Positions 1-14,424 of a DNA stretch of 64,000 bases are shown piece by piece. This DNA comes from Mesaphorura yosii. Taxonomy: Eukaryota; Arthropoda; Collembola; Poduromorpha; Tullbergiidae. A program made the position numbers and the translations under genes. Under the pieces are notes generated by a model, which was not told the DNA's origin, searched no databases, and was given only the letters and a program-made list of their open reading frames with translations. Every line of letters begins with the position of its first letter. The stretch's first letter is position 1. The stretch is taken from NCBI GenBank assembly GCA_009869945.1, contig WIXG01000198.1, positions 62,001 through 126,000 on the forward strand, given 5' to 3'.

Positions 1-3000
1 GCTTGCATGCATACTGCAACACATTATGATTATTATGATTACATTGAACCTTGTTAAAAACGACTGTGTTAATTCCGGCTTGGCAATTTGGTGCAAGCGC
101 AGAGCAAGAAGATAAGGCAAGAAGTGGACTGCTGAGGTTAAGCCTGAGTCCCGGTGACAGTTTTGTTTCTTGCCTGCCCACAAGTGTGATGCCTAAGTGA
201 CATCATTGCATTAGGTAAAATTATGACGTGATTTGACAGTCGACAGTCGTCAAGAGCACAAATCGAACGTTGAAGGCAACAATCGACAATAAGTAGGCAG
301 GCTTATGTTTCACATAACTTGTCAAGTTCAGGATCCCACGCACAATGCAATACGCATAAAGTATTGTTGCACGCATCAAATGCCACGAGGCCGAAGCCTA
401 ACGCAGCTTTGTGCGCCGTGCGTAATCAAAGGATGGGTTTAAATTCTTTTATGCTTTATGCAACTATTCATCTCGCTCTCGCTTCAACATGCTTAAGTAC
501 AAGAAATTGAACATGCGAAGGAGCTATTGTGTAATTCTCAGTGTCAAATCAACGAGTTCAAGTTCCTGACCCTGGCGTGCACTGTTGGATATGACAATGA
601 GTTGTTGTTGGGCATGTCAACGAGAGTCCGCACCCGCATGCCTTTTCTTTTGGTCCGATAAAAAGAAACTTGAGTATAATTTCTGAGAAGGAATTATGCA
701 GTCGAAGCCAAAGTGCTTTACCCCTTGTGTCGAATTCAAGCGAATTCTTCGAAAAGCAAATGGCATGAATAGCAAACTCAGGGTTCAATGAAAACATGTG
801 TTTTGTCTCTTTTTGGGTCTCGCAGCGAAAAGTTTTGGTCACTGGCCCTTGTAAATTCAGCGGTTTGCATGGATTGAGGTTCGTTTTGGGTGCAACTTGT
901 ATGCTAATTTGGGGGTTAGCAAATAATGGTTACATGTTCGAAGAAGTGTTTATTTTGCGAACTGTTCCTCAAACATCCGCTCTCATCTCATAATTGCTTG
1001 CTGAAGATCATGCCACCAATGCAGTGCCCATTAAGCTAAAAGTGTTTCACGAATTAGCATAGTAAGAGAAGAGAAAACGACGCAGCATGACAGCAGTTTC
1101 GTATCCGTCGCGGACGCGGTTCCTTTTTGTCCTGAATCTTCTCGCCGGGAATGATCCGTGTCAGCTTGTCAAGTACAGCAGAAAGTGTGGATAATCCGCT
1201 TGTGCTTGTGCACTCGCCGACGAATTTTTAGTTTTTAATTACATAAGCTGAAGTCAGGCGAAGGCAATCAAGCCTAGCGAGCAGCTACTTTTAATTCGCA
1301 TTAACCACTGTTTGAAAATTGCAGGCGTTTTCCGGATGAATGTAAATATGAACAGGAGTCTTTGAATTATGCGAACTGCGAACTATTGATGCTCAAGCTC
1401 AGCATTTGATGATGGCAACAATTTTAGAGGAAATGTAAGAAAAATGGCACAGGAAATTGTACGGTAATAATGCAGAGTAAATATTTACTCTCAGCGCTTT
1501 GTTAACTTCGCGTTTGCCATTTTAAAATTTTAATGCGTAATCTGAAAGGAATCTTCCCTTTGTGTTTTGCAATGCGTGCAGTGTGCGTTTGCGTCCTCAA
1601 ATTGGCGAAGTCAGCGCAAAGCGAGAGAAATCAGCAGCCGACAGCAAAGAAGCTTTCTAAGGATGTGGAATGCTTACCTCGCTCTTCCAGTCGCCCAGTC
1701 GCGCTGCTTTGTGCGGTTGCAACCGGGATTAATGGACCACGATTATAGTCAATTAAGACGATACAGAAAAGTAGCAGCGCCCAAGTCATCGCCGGTGCGT
1801 TGGCTGGCCGACGGCTGCTTCTTTCGAAGATTGTAGCCATGTTAATGCGCGATCTTCGTTCGTCGCAGATGCGTTGAATTGTCTTCAGCTGTTCAGCATT
1901 AAATCTGACTTTTATGAATAAATTGATTTATGCGAGTTTCACTTCACACCCTCCTTCGAGTTTTGCGTTTATTACAACCGAAGTCAGTCACTGCGTGAGT
2001 GAATGTCCAATCTAAAACAGTTCAACACTCAAAATTCACTACCACTTGGGTGTCAGTGTTGTGATTACGAAATTGTTGAACAAAGGCAACAACAATGTGA
2101 AGGTTCACAGTCCAGTCCAGTCCACGCGTTGACGTTGACGGGTTTGCTTAATGGTCAAATCCAGTCACGATTTGAGAGTAAAGACGACGAGTCTCACTTG
2201 ATCGGTTGCTTTTGATCTGATAAGGCGTTGCGTTATTGCAGGTTGTCGATTATGATTATCTATTTGTATTGATGATTGTCCTGTTATTGTGGTTGAATGA
2301 ATTTCAATGCTCGATTGTTACATACGAACAGAGGCAGGCACGAGAGCACGAGCACACTTTTTGCAGTCATGCACTGAATGCCGAATGCGCCTGCAAATTT
2401 AAATGTTGTCTGATTGCACTTCTTCAAACTCAAACACAAACGTCAATGGCAATGGTAATGAATGACTTCACTTTTCTAAGAATAGTAAATGTCTTGCGAT
2501 TTTTTATTACCGTGCAGCACGCGGCACGGAGAACAGAGCAGAGCAGAACCCACTTAGGAACGATGACGTTATGCAGAACCACACGCAACAATGCAAGGTC
2601 TTGTGTGATGCGATGCGGCTGTTCTTGGCGCTAATGCTAAGTGCAGGCAATTGACAATAGCAATAGCTATAAAATCGTTGCAGATTGCAGATGATTCACA
2701 CTTCTGCTTGCTTGTTTGTCAGTGGAAACCAGAACAAGAACAAGTTCAGCACAAGCTTGTACACCGTCAGCGTGAGTTCCGTGACGTTTGGGTGCTGTAC
2801 TGCCACAATGCTATTGTACACTTGATGGAGTAAAGAATGGCAATGTTAATTCTGCACTGCCTTCATAAGCCAAATCTAGTATAAATTACTCATAACATTC
2901 CCCGCACTCGCAAACGGTCAGGCACAGCACAGGTTCTGGAATCCACTTGAATTCATTAGCGATTAGGAATTCCTATGAACCTATTCCTACCTATGAGTCA

Positions 3001-6000
3001 TTCACAGCACGTTGTTTGTTGCACGTTGCTTGTAATTACGCAGGTTCACCAAAGCGTTGAGACGTTTACTCACTCGAGACGGATTTAAGGACGCTGACGC
3101 TGCCGCTTAACTTCACGGCTAATACTCAATTTGGAAGGTAAAGCCGAAATGATACTTGAAAAAGAGACCGGTTCCGCTGGGAGATGAAATTAGTCCAAGA
3201 TTATCACCAATTTATCCAGGTCCAAGTTCAGAATTTGTGGCCAGTCAATGACAAAAGCTGTAATCAATCGGGTCAATGTCGCTAAGCTGATTCCAGCGAA
3301 TTGGTATTAAGATTCTCGGAAATTTCGCGTAAACACCACACGGGTCACGGGCACAACAAAAAGTAGCCGAAAGTCAGACTCCAGACGCAAAAGGGCAGGC
3401 AAATCCAATGTTCAATAAAATGAACAGTTCGCGAACATTAATTGCGGTTTGCAATAATGTTTAATGATAAGAGCACACACATGCTGCTCCTTGCTTTTCG
3501 AATAGTTATATTTAAGCGTCAACTATTCAGTTCTCAATTCCAGTTCCAAAGTGTTTGTGATGATTTGCTTCATTCATTTCATTTCCCCGTATGCTGTGCT
3601 GTGCGTGAAGTGTTTGTTCACTGTGCTGGCACCGTCTCTTATCATTCTTCTGTCACACTGCTTATCTCCGGAGCCGTGCCGTGGCTCAAAGCACATACAA
3701 CCGTTATCTCGTGAGGGACCCACCGACAATGACCAAAATCGGTTTAGAATTAAGCCCACAATGTCAATTCACATTACATGTCGCTTGAACTTTGTACTAC
3801 AACTTCCTCGTCTGTACGCAAACCCGCACAATTACACAATAATATTTGGATTAAGGATAAGATTGATCTTCTTTTAACACCAACACACTTCCTTTTGTGG
3901 ATGAGGAATCGTAGATTTAATGCTGATGCTGATTGCTAGACGCCAGGTTCGATGAGATTCTTGAGACGAAGCGAAGAGATTCTTATTTACGCGTTGAGTT
4001 CAGCCAGACGCTGACGAACGATGAATGCTGTTGTTTCTTCTGACTCACCCAACGTGGTACTGAAGAAGAACTCTCTGAAATGTGCAGTCTGTGGCCGTGT
4101 GCCTTGGTGTTTGGTGCCATGTCTCATACTTTACTTTCTCACGTTCGTTCAAAGGGTAGACGAGACGAACAACAACAATGTAGGATGAACGAAGCTTGAG
4201 GTTAGCATTGGGAGATGGGCATAAGATTGTGCGGAGAGAAATTTACGAGTGTTCTTTACCATTCTTTGGGCAATTACATCATTGTCCTGCTACCTTGATA
4301 CGCATATTCCTTTTTCGACAAATTTCTGGACCCTATGAGCATTAATTCGGTCGGTAGAATTTCATCCTAATTTCGATTTCTTGTTTGCAGAGTTAGCAAT
4401 GGAGAATTTATTACAAGCTTCCACATCATACTGGACACGAACTGTAACGCGTACTTCGCTTTTTCCCTGTGTGTGATGCTGAGATTTTCCTACCTCGTCC
4501 ACCCTCGCTTTTTAGTTTGCGCTGTCATTTTTCGCTTTTGCTCACTTTACAAACTTTACATCATTTCAGCTTCTTTATTACAGTACAGTGCAGCAGTTCA
4601 TTCAGTATTCCAAATTCTTGCTTCATTTTCAGGCATTTCTTTCTTTCTTCTTTCTCAAAGACGACGTCTTTTGGTCGGTCGTGTAAGGCCCAAGGGTACA
4701 AAGTGAACACAGCCAAGCAAACAGCAAACGATAATGGGAATAGTTTGGGCAACAACTCGGTTGAGGTTTGCTTTGGGTACTTAAAATCATTACTATTATT
4801 CAGGCTAATAATATAGTCCGCATAAGATTACTTCAAGAAAAGGAGTCGTCGTCGCTTGTCCTCGAATTTCAGAGCGGAGCAGGCAGTCCTTTGCTTGTAT
4901 TCACGTAAACGAAGAGCAAGTAAAATTCTTGCCGGGTTTGGGTTGGATTTCTTTTCAGAGCTTCAAGAAATGAGGAACAAAAAGAGAGCAACAACAATAA
5001 AAAGGCATGTCAATGTACAAATGTTCTACGTGATAAAATATCTCGAGCTTAGCTGGAGAACTATTCCTTCCCAAAACTCGGCCGAAAAATGTGTATAATA
5101 ATGAACTTAAGAGACCATGCTAAAGATTATCACCTCTGCTCTCTACCTGCCGTGTCGGGTCTGTGTACCTTTTGGTCTGTGAGAAGTGCGAAATAAGAAG
5201 GGCAAGTAGGAGAAGCGATCCATTCACAAAAATTGATGGTCAATGAGCTGGAACGTGGTATCGTACTAGCACCGAAGGAAGATGCATTAATATGAATGAA
5301 TTCGTCCATTGTGTTTTGTTTCCAGTCGGAAATTTCATGAACGAAAATGCGCTCATGATTTTCTTGCGTGATTCCTTCGGGCCAAATCATACGTCGGCCC
5401 CACATTCGTTGTCCGGAGCTCTCGCTTTGTTATATTACAGCGACCATTGAATTAATTGCTCGAATTCAATCATTGAGCTAGTAAACGAGCTACTGGCCAT
5501 CGACATTAACTCAACCGTTTTCTTTACTGGCGGTTTATTATAGAACGCTGACTTGAAGGATTCCATTGAGTGTATTTCTTTGCAACAACATATGGCCACC
5601 GTACAGGTGAAATCGGATCGGAATAATTGCATTGGAGTCTTTGCTTCTATGGTTGAGAGAAAAAGGTCGCATTTAGTCGTACTTCAACCTGAAACACCTG
5701 TTGCTCCGCATTGAATCACGGATTGTATTGCATAGCGGCAATGTAGAACCTCACGACTCACTCAAATTCAATTCTCACTGCAAAAGTGTTTTTTGCTGGT
5801 AAAACAAGCGCTGGAATTCATGCACCTGAAACAATCTTGAAGAAAGACGAGCAAGCGGCGTTAGAAATATTGCAAAACACCTGTCCACTTGAGCACGAGC
5901 TCATATTAATGAGAAGCACGCACTTGCGAATAAAATTATTGTGAGATTTGACTCATGGAGGAAGTCAACCGTGTCGTGTCCGCCGTCCGCAAGAAGTTGC

Positions 6001-6539
6001 ACATTTTATTTCTTGATTTAGTGTACCTGTAATGAAGACTTTTCGTTTTCACAAACGTCAAGTTTGCGTTTCTACTTTGCTGTCATGTAAGTGCAAGGCA
6101 GAAACGGAAAGGGGCAATAATTATGTTGCTGAAGACTTTCATGATTGTAAGAGCACAAGCACATGTCTGAGATTACAAAAGAAATTAAAAAATCCACCTG
6201 CTCAGTTTGCTGTCCACAAGTTAACGATGAGCTCCAACTTCATTGACTCTCTTCACGACCGAGGACACGAAGACGATAACTTCGAACAGTTGTAACATAT
6301 ACGGGTACCACGCAGAATTACTAAGCTATCTATTGGCGTTCTCTCAAAGTTGTGTTGTACATAATACATACCGGTGAGAATTTCAAGTTGATTGATTGTA
6401 GGCGTGATATTTTTAGCGAACTTACCGAATGTACGAACTAATTGCTATTATTCTTATGGACAGTAGTTGAGTGAATTTGCTGAAATGCAAATTGCAAATA
6501 CGGCAATGAACAGATACTGCCGGAGCTAAAAAAAATCAT
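1..6539. other. Long stretch without a supportable gene
   Basis: No reading frame here resembles a protein family I know, and none can be chained through good splice sites into a longer frame. Open frames are short, overlap on both strands and look like chance. Two plausible single exons, at 4391-4450 (plus) and 5130-5632 (minus), could not be extended. No tRNA B-box with a matching stem, no long inverted repeat and no tandem array was seen. It may be intergenic DNA or an intron of a gene outside the window. Confidence 0.5.
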
Positions 6540-6545
6540 TTTATT
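6540..6545 (-). terminator. Candidate polyadenylation signal of the FKBP14 gene
   Basis: The plus strand reads TTTATT, which is AATAAA on the minus strand, about 520 nt after the FKBP14 stop codon. It is the first canonical hexamer I found downstream of the gene, giving a 3' UTR of roughly half a kilobase. A nearer non-canonical signal cannot be excluded. Confidence 0.4.
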
Positions 6546-7062
6546 TTACCTCAAGGTGACTCGCACCATCGCTTTAACAAAGCAACAATCTAAAATTGTG
6601 AATACTTACAACGAAGACTACTTCACCACTCATTACTTCTAGCAAAACGATTTTGGATTTGGACATTAGAATATTCAACACAACATTGATATCATTTTCG
6701 TTGTTACTAATTAAAATTAAGCTTCTTGGTTCACCATAAAAGATATCGAAAAGTTACGAAAAGTTGGTATGCAACAACCTTTTACGTAGTTGGAAGTAGG
6801 AGATTGTATTCCTTAATTGGCCGGAATACGAATTCCAACATCAAATTAATTACAATTACAAATCGCATAATGCACAATTTGGTTTAGTAATAATCTTAGG
6901 GGCACTATTTTTGAGCCTAATTTGTACGAATTGCTTAAATTAGTGTTAGCTCTTTATCGCCTTGATTCGTTAACTACTTTGAACAGCATGGAAGTAAATT
7001 AGTAATATTCATTTTGCCGTAGTTTTTTTTATAGATCTCATATCTTTGGTATCTCAATCACA

Positions 7063-8217
7063 TTAGAGTTCGTCATGTTTGGGTCCTGAGAATTCCTCGT
7101 GTGTTATATAACCATTCTTGTCTGAATCTTCATGTTGGAATATTTCTTCCACCAACTTGTCATGATCTTCTAGTGCTTTTCGGACTTCTTCGTTTTCTTC
7201 GTCTCCTCCTTCCTTCTTAATTGTGTCCATTTGCTTTTTCAAGTACGAGCTTACCTGGATGTTGTTACAAAGAGCAAAGAGTATTACAATTTGGCACACA
7301 AAACACAAAGCTATTTCAGTATATAACGTTGACGAATGGCAGTAATTAAAGGACGATTAGGAAAAACTGTGATAGCTCATTTCGTGAACTCTCTTCTCTT
7401 GAGAGGAAAGTCCTTGAGAATGTTATGGTCAAGTAAAACATTACCTCATCCCTCGAAAGCTGAGAGTCATTATCTTCGTCAATTTCTTTGAAGACATTCA
7501 CAACCGGCGGCGCAGTTTCGATTTTAAGCAATTCAGTGTCAAAATACAATGTTGCACCTGAATTAAAGTATTAAGCACGTAATTAAAATCCAGACAAACT
7601 TCCAGCAATCATAACTGCATTCCATACCTCCCGGAATGACTTCCCCGGCACCATGTTCTCCGTACCTGCATTGGCACGGCAAAGTTCAGATCATCATAAC
7701 ATGCGTTATCAATTCAATTTCATTTAATTATTGCGTATGTACCCTAAATGTGGCGGAACAACAAGGCGTCGTTTTTCACCCACGCACATGTCTAGTAAAC
7801 CTTGGTCCCATCCTGGAATCCACACATCGTAATATAGAAAGAGTGTTTACTACTTTCTTGCTAACTGCCAGTCAAGCATTTGAATTGTTTTACCTTTCAC
7901 TACTTGACCAACTCCAATTTGAAATGTAAAAGGCTGATTTCTATCATAACTGAAATACAAGAGCAAGGCGTGCAGAAACTTAGGCACCGACCGGCAGCGT
8001 CAGAATAAGATTCTTACCTAGAATCGAATTGCTTGCCATCTTCAAACGTTCCCTTGTAATGCATACTTAACAAATTGCCCTTTGCTGATTTCTGTTCGCA
8101 TTCATCTGGCTTGTGCAGGACTTCAATCTTCAATTCTGGCAAGTCGTCCGCACTCGCAAAATGACTTACGACGACGGCAATTGATATGAACAATAACTGA
8201 CTTGTTTTGGTATGCAT
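7063..8217 (-). CDS. FKBP14: ER-resident FK506-binding peptidyl-prolyl isomerase with two EF hands (FKBP14-like)
   Basis: Six exons (8018-8217, 7894-7949, 7743-7812, 7628-7665, 7445-7557, 7063-7254) encode 222 residues, close to human FKBP14 at 211. A signal peptide (residues 1-23, ending SHFASA) leads into one FKBP domain (about 35-135) with the family stretches [15 protein letters not shown] and PPHLGYG. Two canonical EF hands follow: [12 protein letters not shown] (148-159) and [12 protein letters not shown] (202-213). The protein ends in HDEL, the ER-retrieval signal. By family knowledge it catalyses proline cis-trans isomerisation on secretory proteins, notably procollagens, in a calcium-influenced manner. 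I chose the ATG at 8217 because it puts the hydrophobic core at the N terminus; an in-frame ATG at 8256 would add 13 polar residues. Introns are 68-190 nt. The third-last exon boundary pair leaves a 38-nt micro-exon. FKBP7 is the only close alternative family. Confidence 0.92.
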
Positions 8218-9389
8218 TTTTGGTTGTTTTAAAGCGTTGAGAATTTTAATGTGCAAAAATATCCACCGCCGGTTTTCGTATCAGCGTGCAATCGACGCAG
8301 ATTGTGATTTGCAACTAAGCCTAAAGTCACACCGCTTCTGGCACTCGAAATATGGAATGCGTGGCAGTCTCACAATTACTAAGCTTGGAGAACCAGTTTT
8401 GAAGTCTGGACCTGGCAATGTGGTTGCAATCCGGTGAATCAACTGCATAAGTGATCACTGTCTTAACTTGGTGGACCTTTAGTAAGAAGACGTGTTTGCC
8501 CGTGGCTGTAGCTCGCTTGATACCGCTGCAAACAGGTTATTGACATACCGCACAGTTTACATAAACTTTGGCAGATAGGCAAAATCTGTACACGTACTGT
8601 GGTTGTAATTGGTCAGATAAATTGAGAGGGGTTTGGGAAGGAGAAGGAGTGAAGTTTAGTACACGAGAGGCACGAGCACGATAAGTCCGCTTTAAGCGCG
8701 TACAATAAAATGTGTATAAAGTCTTCAATTCATTCGTCTTGAGTGGGCATGATGCAAGATATGCCGGTGAAACAACTTGCAAGCAATAAGAACTACCCAA
8801 CAATGTACGTATTCGGTCTTTGTTGAGCACTTGTCACTTAGATGGTGCATGCGCACAGGAATTCGTACTCCAAGAAAGCCACAGCTTCTATAAATGATCA
8901 ATGAGCACAATTTGTGTCCAGAAGGTTGCTCTGAAATTAATCAACACTTCAACTTGGTGTATGTGATGACCAGATGATCTTGAACTGTTTGAACTACCCG
9001 ATGCTAGGACGCTGACACTCATGTTTTGGCCTTCAAGAGCAAAAGAAAAGTGAAAGAAATTGCTGGTGAAAGCTTTCCCTTTTTATTATTGTAGTGAGTT
9101 CACGTTTATTTGAAACTAGGGCTCTGATTAGTTGTTGGTTACGTTGTGCTGGGGCCCCAGCACAAATGTGGCCAGAAGTCCCGCGCCAGCAGAAAACGCC
9201 GCACTCTACACGCATTCGGGTGACTGACGGCTCTCACGACTTACGGGCATGAGCTCAAAATCTCCTTTGGAGGAATCGTTTCGATCAATTTAAGTTCAAT
9301 CAGGCGGACATCTCTACGATTCGACCATTGCACCTAGATTATGAAATAAAAAAATTCTGAGAATTGGCGAGTGAACTTCAAAGGCTCAT
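8218..9389. other. Intergenic region between FKBP14 start and SMIM13 3' end
   Basis: The stretch should contain the FKBP14 promoter and 5' UTR on the minus strand. I see no convincing TATA box or coding exon. Short open frames on both strands show no family resemblance. Confidence 0.5.
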
Positions 9390-9395
9390 TTTATT
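9390..9395 (-). terminator. Polyadenylation signal of SMIM13
   Basis: TTTATT on the plus strand is AATAAA on the minus strand, about 120 nt after the SMIM13 stop codon. The position is typical for a compact arthropod 3' UTR. Confidence 0.6.
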
Positions 9396-9511
9396 CGTAT
9401 ATCTTCAATAATTCATTGTTTCAACACAGTGTGCTTACAATATGCGTTTGTACCGCATACATATGAAAGTTACAATGGCAAATTTTGTATTGTTATTATG
9501 ATAGAAGGTAC

Positions 9512-9852
9512 TTAATCTCTTCGCAGCTTTCTGGGTTTCGACTTGGCAGGATTGGCTCCAGCGTCATCAGCAGCATCGGAATCTTTTGTTAAATCAGTCT
9601 CAGAATTCTTTCCAAGTAGTTCACGGACGAATTTGAATCTTGACAAGAAGCATTTCCAAACAATCCACCAACCTGGAAGAAAAAGCAATGCCAAATGCTG
9701 GAAATTAATAAAAATCCGTCTAACGACTCAGCATACACGTGTTGAGCTTGAGTTAATAAAATTGAAGGAGATGACTCACCAAAGACGACAAACAGCAGGA
9801 CAACCACAATTGAGATTACAATTGAAAGGAAGAAAACAAGCCAATCGTTCAT
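9512..9852 (-). CDS. SMIM13: Small integral membrane protein 13 homologue
   Basis: Two exons (9780-9852 and 9512-9672, intron 107 nt, phase 1) encode 77 residues; human SMIM13 has 91. An N-terminal hydrophobic segment (about residues 4-25) is the single membrane span. It is followed by GWWIVWKCFLSRFKFVRELLG, of which the W-x-x-F-L-S-[RK]-F-K-F-[LV]-R-E-L core is the hallmark of the family. The tail is acidic then basic and appears disordered (ends KPRKLRRD). The ATG at 9852 gives the membrane span directly at the N terminus. The function of the family is unknown; a single-pass membrane location is inferred from hydrophobicity. The call rests on the juxtamembrane motif, which is distinctive, and on matching size and topology. 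Confidence 0.85.
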
Positions 9853-10260
9853 TCTAGCAGTTTAGTTTGAGATCCAATAATCTCCAGGATCAGTGCGTGT
9901 AATATCGCCTGTTGAATTTTTGCGTAATAATTGGAGAATCTTGTTAAAACCCTGGCCAGTAGCGATCCAATTAAATTAAAGCTCTGATGGATTGTGAATT
10001 GGAACTTTGCTTCTAATTTACTAAAATTAGTAGTTTCTTAATACTAAAATTTTGATTTCATCTTGCAACTGCATGCAAGTTAGAAATCACGAACCACGTC
10101 AATGATCACGTCTGCTTCGCGCAATCGAAACCGAGAAACTCCTTTAAATTATTTCAAGCAAGGATTTCGCCGTGCATTGTGCAGAAAACGGATTCAATGT
10201 TGACTGAGTTTCCCAATTTTGCCAGGGCTCATTCATAAATTCGGAGTCTACGTGCTAAAA

Positions 10261-10378
10261 ATGGAACTCATCACACAGGACATGAACACCACGAACAACG
10301 ATTCTTCAATGTACGTTTTATTTCGGAGTCCTTCATTAATCTTAACTATTACTGCATTTCTTGATTAGTTCTACATAA
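10261..10378 (+). CDS. Tentative two-exon small ORF, divergent from SMIM13
   Basis: An ATG at 10261 opens 16 codons (starting MELITQDMN), then a consensus donor GTACGT at 10311. A pyrimidine-rich acceptor ends at 10368, and the next exon gives three codons and a TAA at 10376-10378, for a peptide of about 19 residues. An AATAAA follows at 10403-10408. The 58-nt intron is just below the shortest securely called in this window (62 nt). The frame is also open upstream of the ATG to an acceptor-like CCAG at about 10220, so this could be the tail of a slightly longer product. A second short ORF of 33 codons lies just upstream at 10102-10203. I recognise no family; this may be a non-coding or small-peptide transcript, or chance. 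Confidence 0.25.
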
Positions 10379-10408
10379 AATTAGTAGCAAGCAGTTAAAT
10401 GCAATAAA

Positions 10409-11226
10409 TGTGTCATATAAATTCAATGTTTTTAAACACACTCTAAATGACGAAGCACGAGTAATGTCATCTTACATTAGCCATAAAATCAGAAAAAGCA
10501 AGCGTCGCAGACTTTTCTTGTCCTTTTGTATCTTATCGTAATTTACAATAACCCCGTCAAAAATTGGTACCGTATCACGCGCCGCGTCCTTCAATGTAGG
10601 TCAAACTAACTTATGGGTTAAGGTCAAGTTACAAAACCACCTTATCCGTTGACTAGATTTCAGGGCGACCAGATTGTACAAGTTTCTTATAAATTTTATT
10701 TGCAAAAGGTCGATCCTCGTATTTCTTTCTGCGCGCTTTCTTGTAAAAATATTATTGCTCCTTGATAAACGTCCTACAACGAAGTAATCTAGACTCCACC
10801 ATTAAACAGTAATTACAGCTAAGCGTTAAAATTCACAGTGCCATTAAATTCTGTCGCCATTTACAAATTAGAAGGTTGAAGATTCATGCACGGAAGAGTT
10901 CCGGGAATTGTCAGGTACTAATTTTTGCGAACTTAACTACACAGTGCACATGAAACTTGAGATACTAACGTGCCCATCGAACCAATCGTCCTAAAACTAG
11001 TAATATCTATTTTTGGCATTGCTTAAAATGCATAGAATAATTAGCTTCGAATTATACTGGCTTTGTGCTTGCATCATTTGCATTTGAGAACTATGCACAA
11101 AGCCATTAACTGAAAGCACTAATGCGTTCTAAATTAAAAGTGGAGTTTCAGCGCTAAATTCGCAATTCGGTTATCACTATTCAACACGGTAATATCAATC
11201 AGCATTTCCCTTAGACTATGATTTAG
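10409..11226. other. Intergenic region before the SNRK 3' end
   Basis: AT-rich sequence with no reading frame of interest. Several T-rich runs and further TTTATT hexamers (for example near 10695) could serve as alternative distal poly(A) signals for SNRK. Nothing else is seen. Confidence 0.4.
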
Positions 11227-11232
11227 TTTATT
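11227..11232 (-). terminator. Polyadenylation signal of SNRK
   Basis: TTTATT on the plus strand gives AATAAA on the minus strand, about 245 nt past the SNRK stop codon at 11478. Confidence 0.5.
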
Positions 11233-11477
11233 GTTCTAGGTGTCTACACACTCAACCGGCAAAAACTGGCCGCACGGCGGCACGCCGAGTTTGGCAGAAG
11301 GTTGCTTTACAGATCACCGGGACGTAATTCTCAGTATACCAGCTGGTCACCCTTTACAAGACATTTTCTAATTCACAATTCATATTAGCAAAGAAAATTC
11401 TAAAACACCTAACATTTAAGAAGATCTTTCACATATTGATGATCACGGCCATTTCGTCTCAGACCCAACCCGTGCGG

Positions 11478-14424
<2,947 letters not shown>

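Noticed and set aside
4391-4450. Possible coding exon (MENLLQAST start) between a good acceptor and GTAACG
   Set aside because: No second exon in frame could be found within several kilobases, and the donor is weak.
9543-9857. 104-codon plus-strand frame
   Set aside because: It is the antisense shadow of the two SMIM13 exons.
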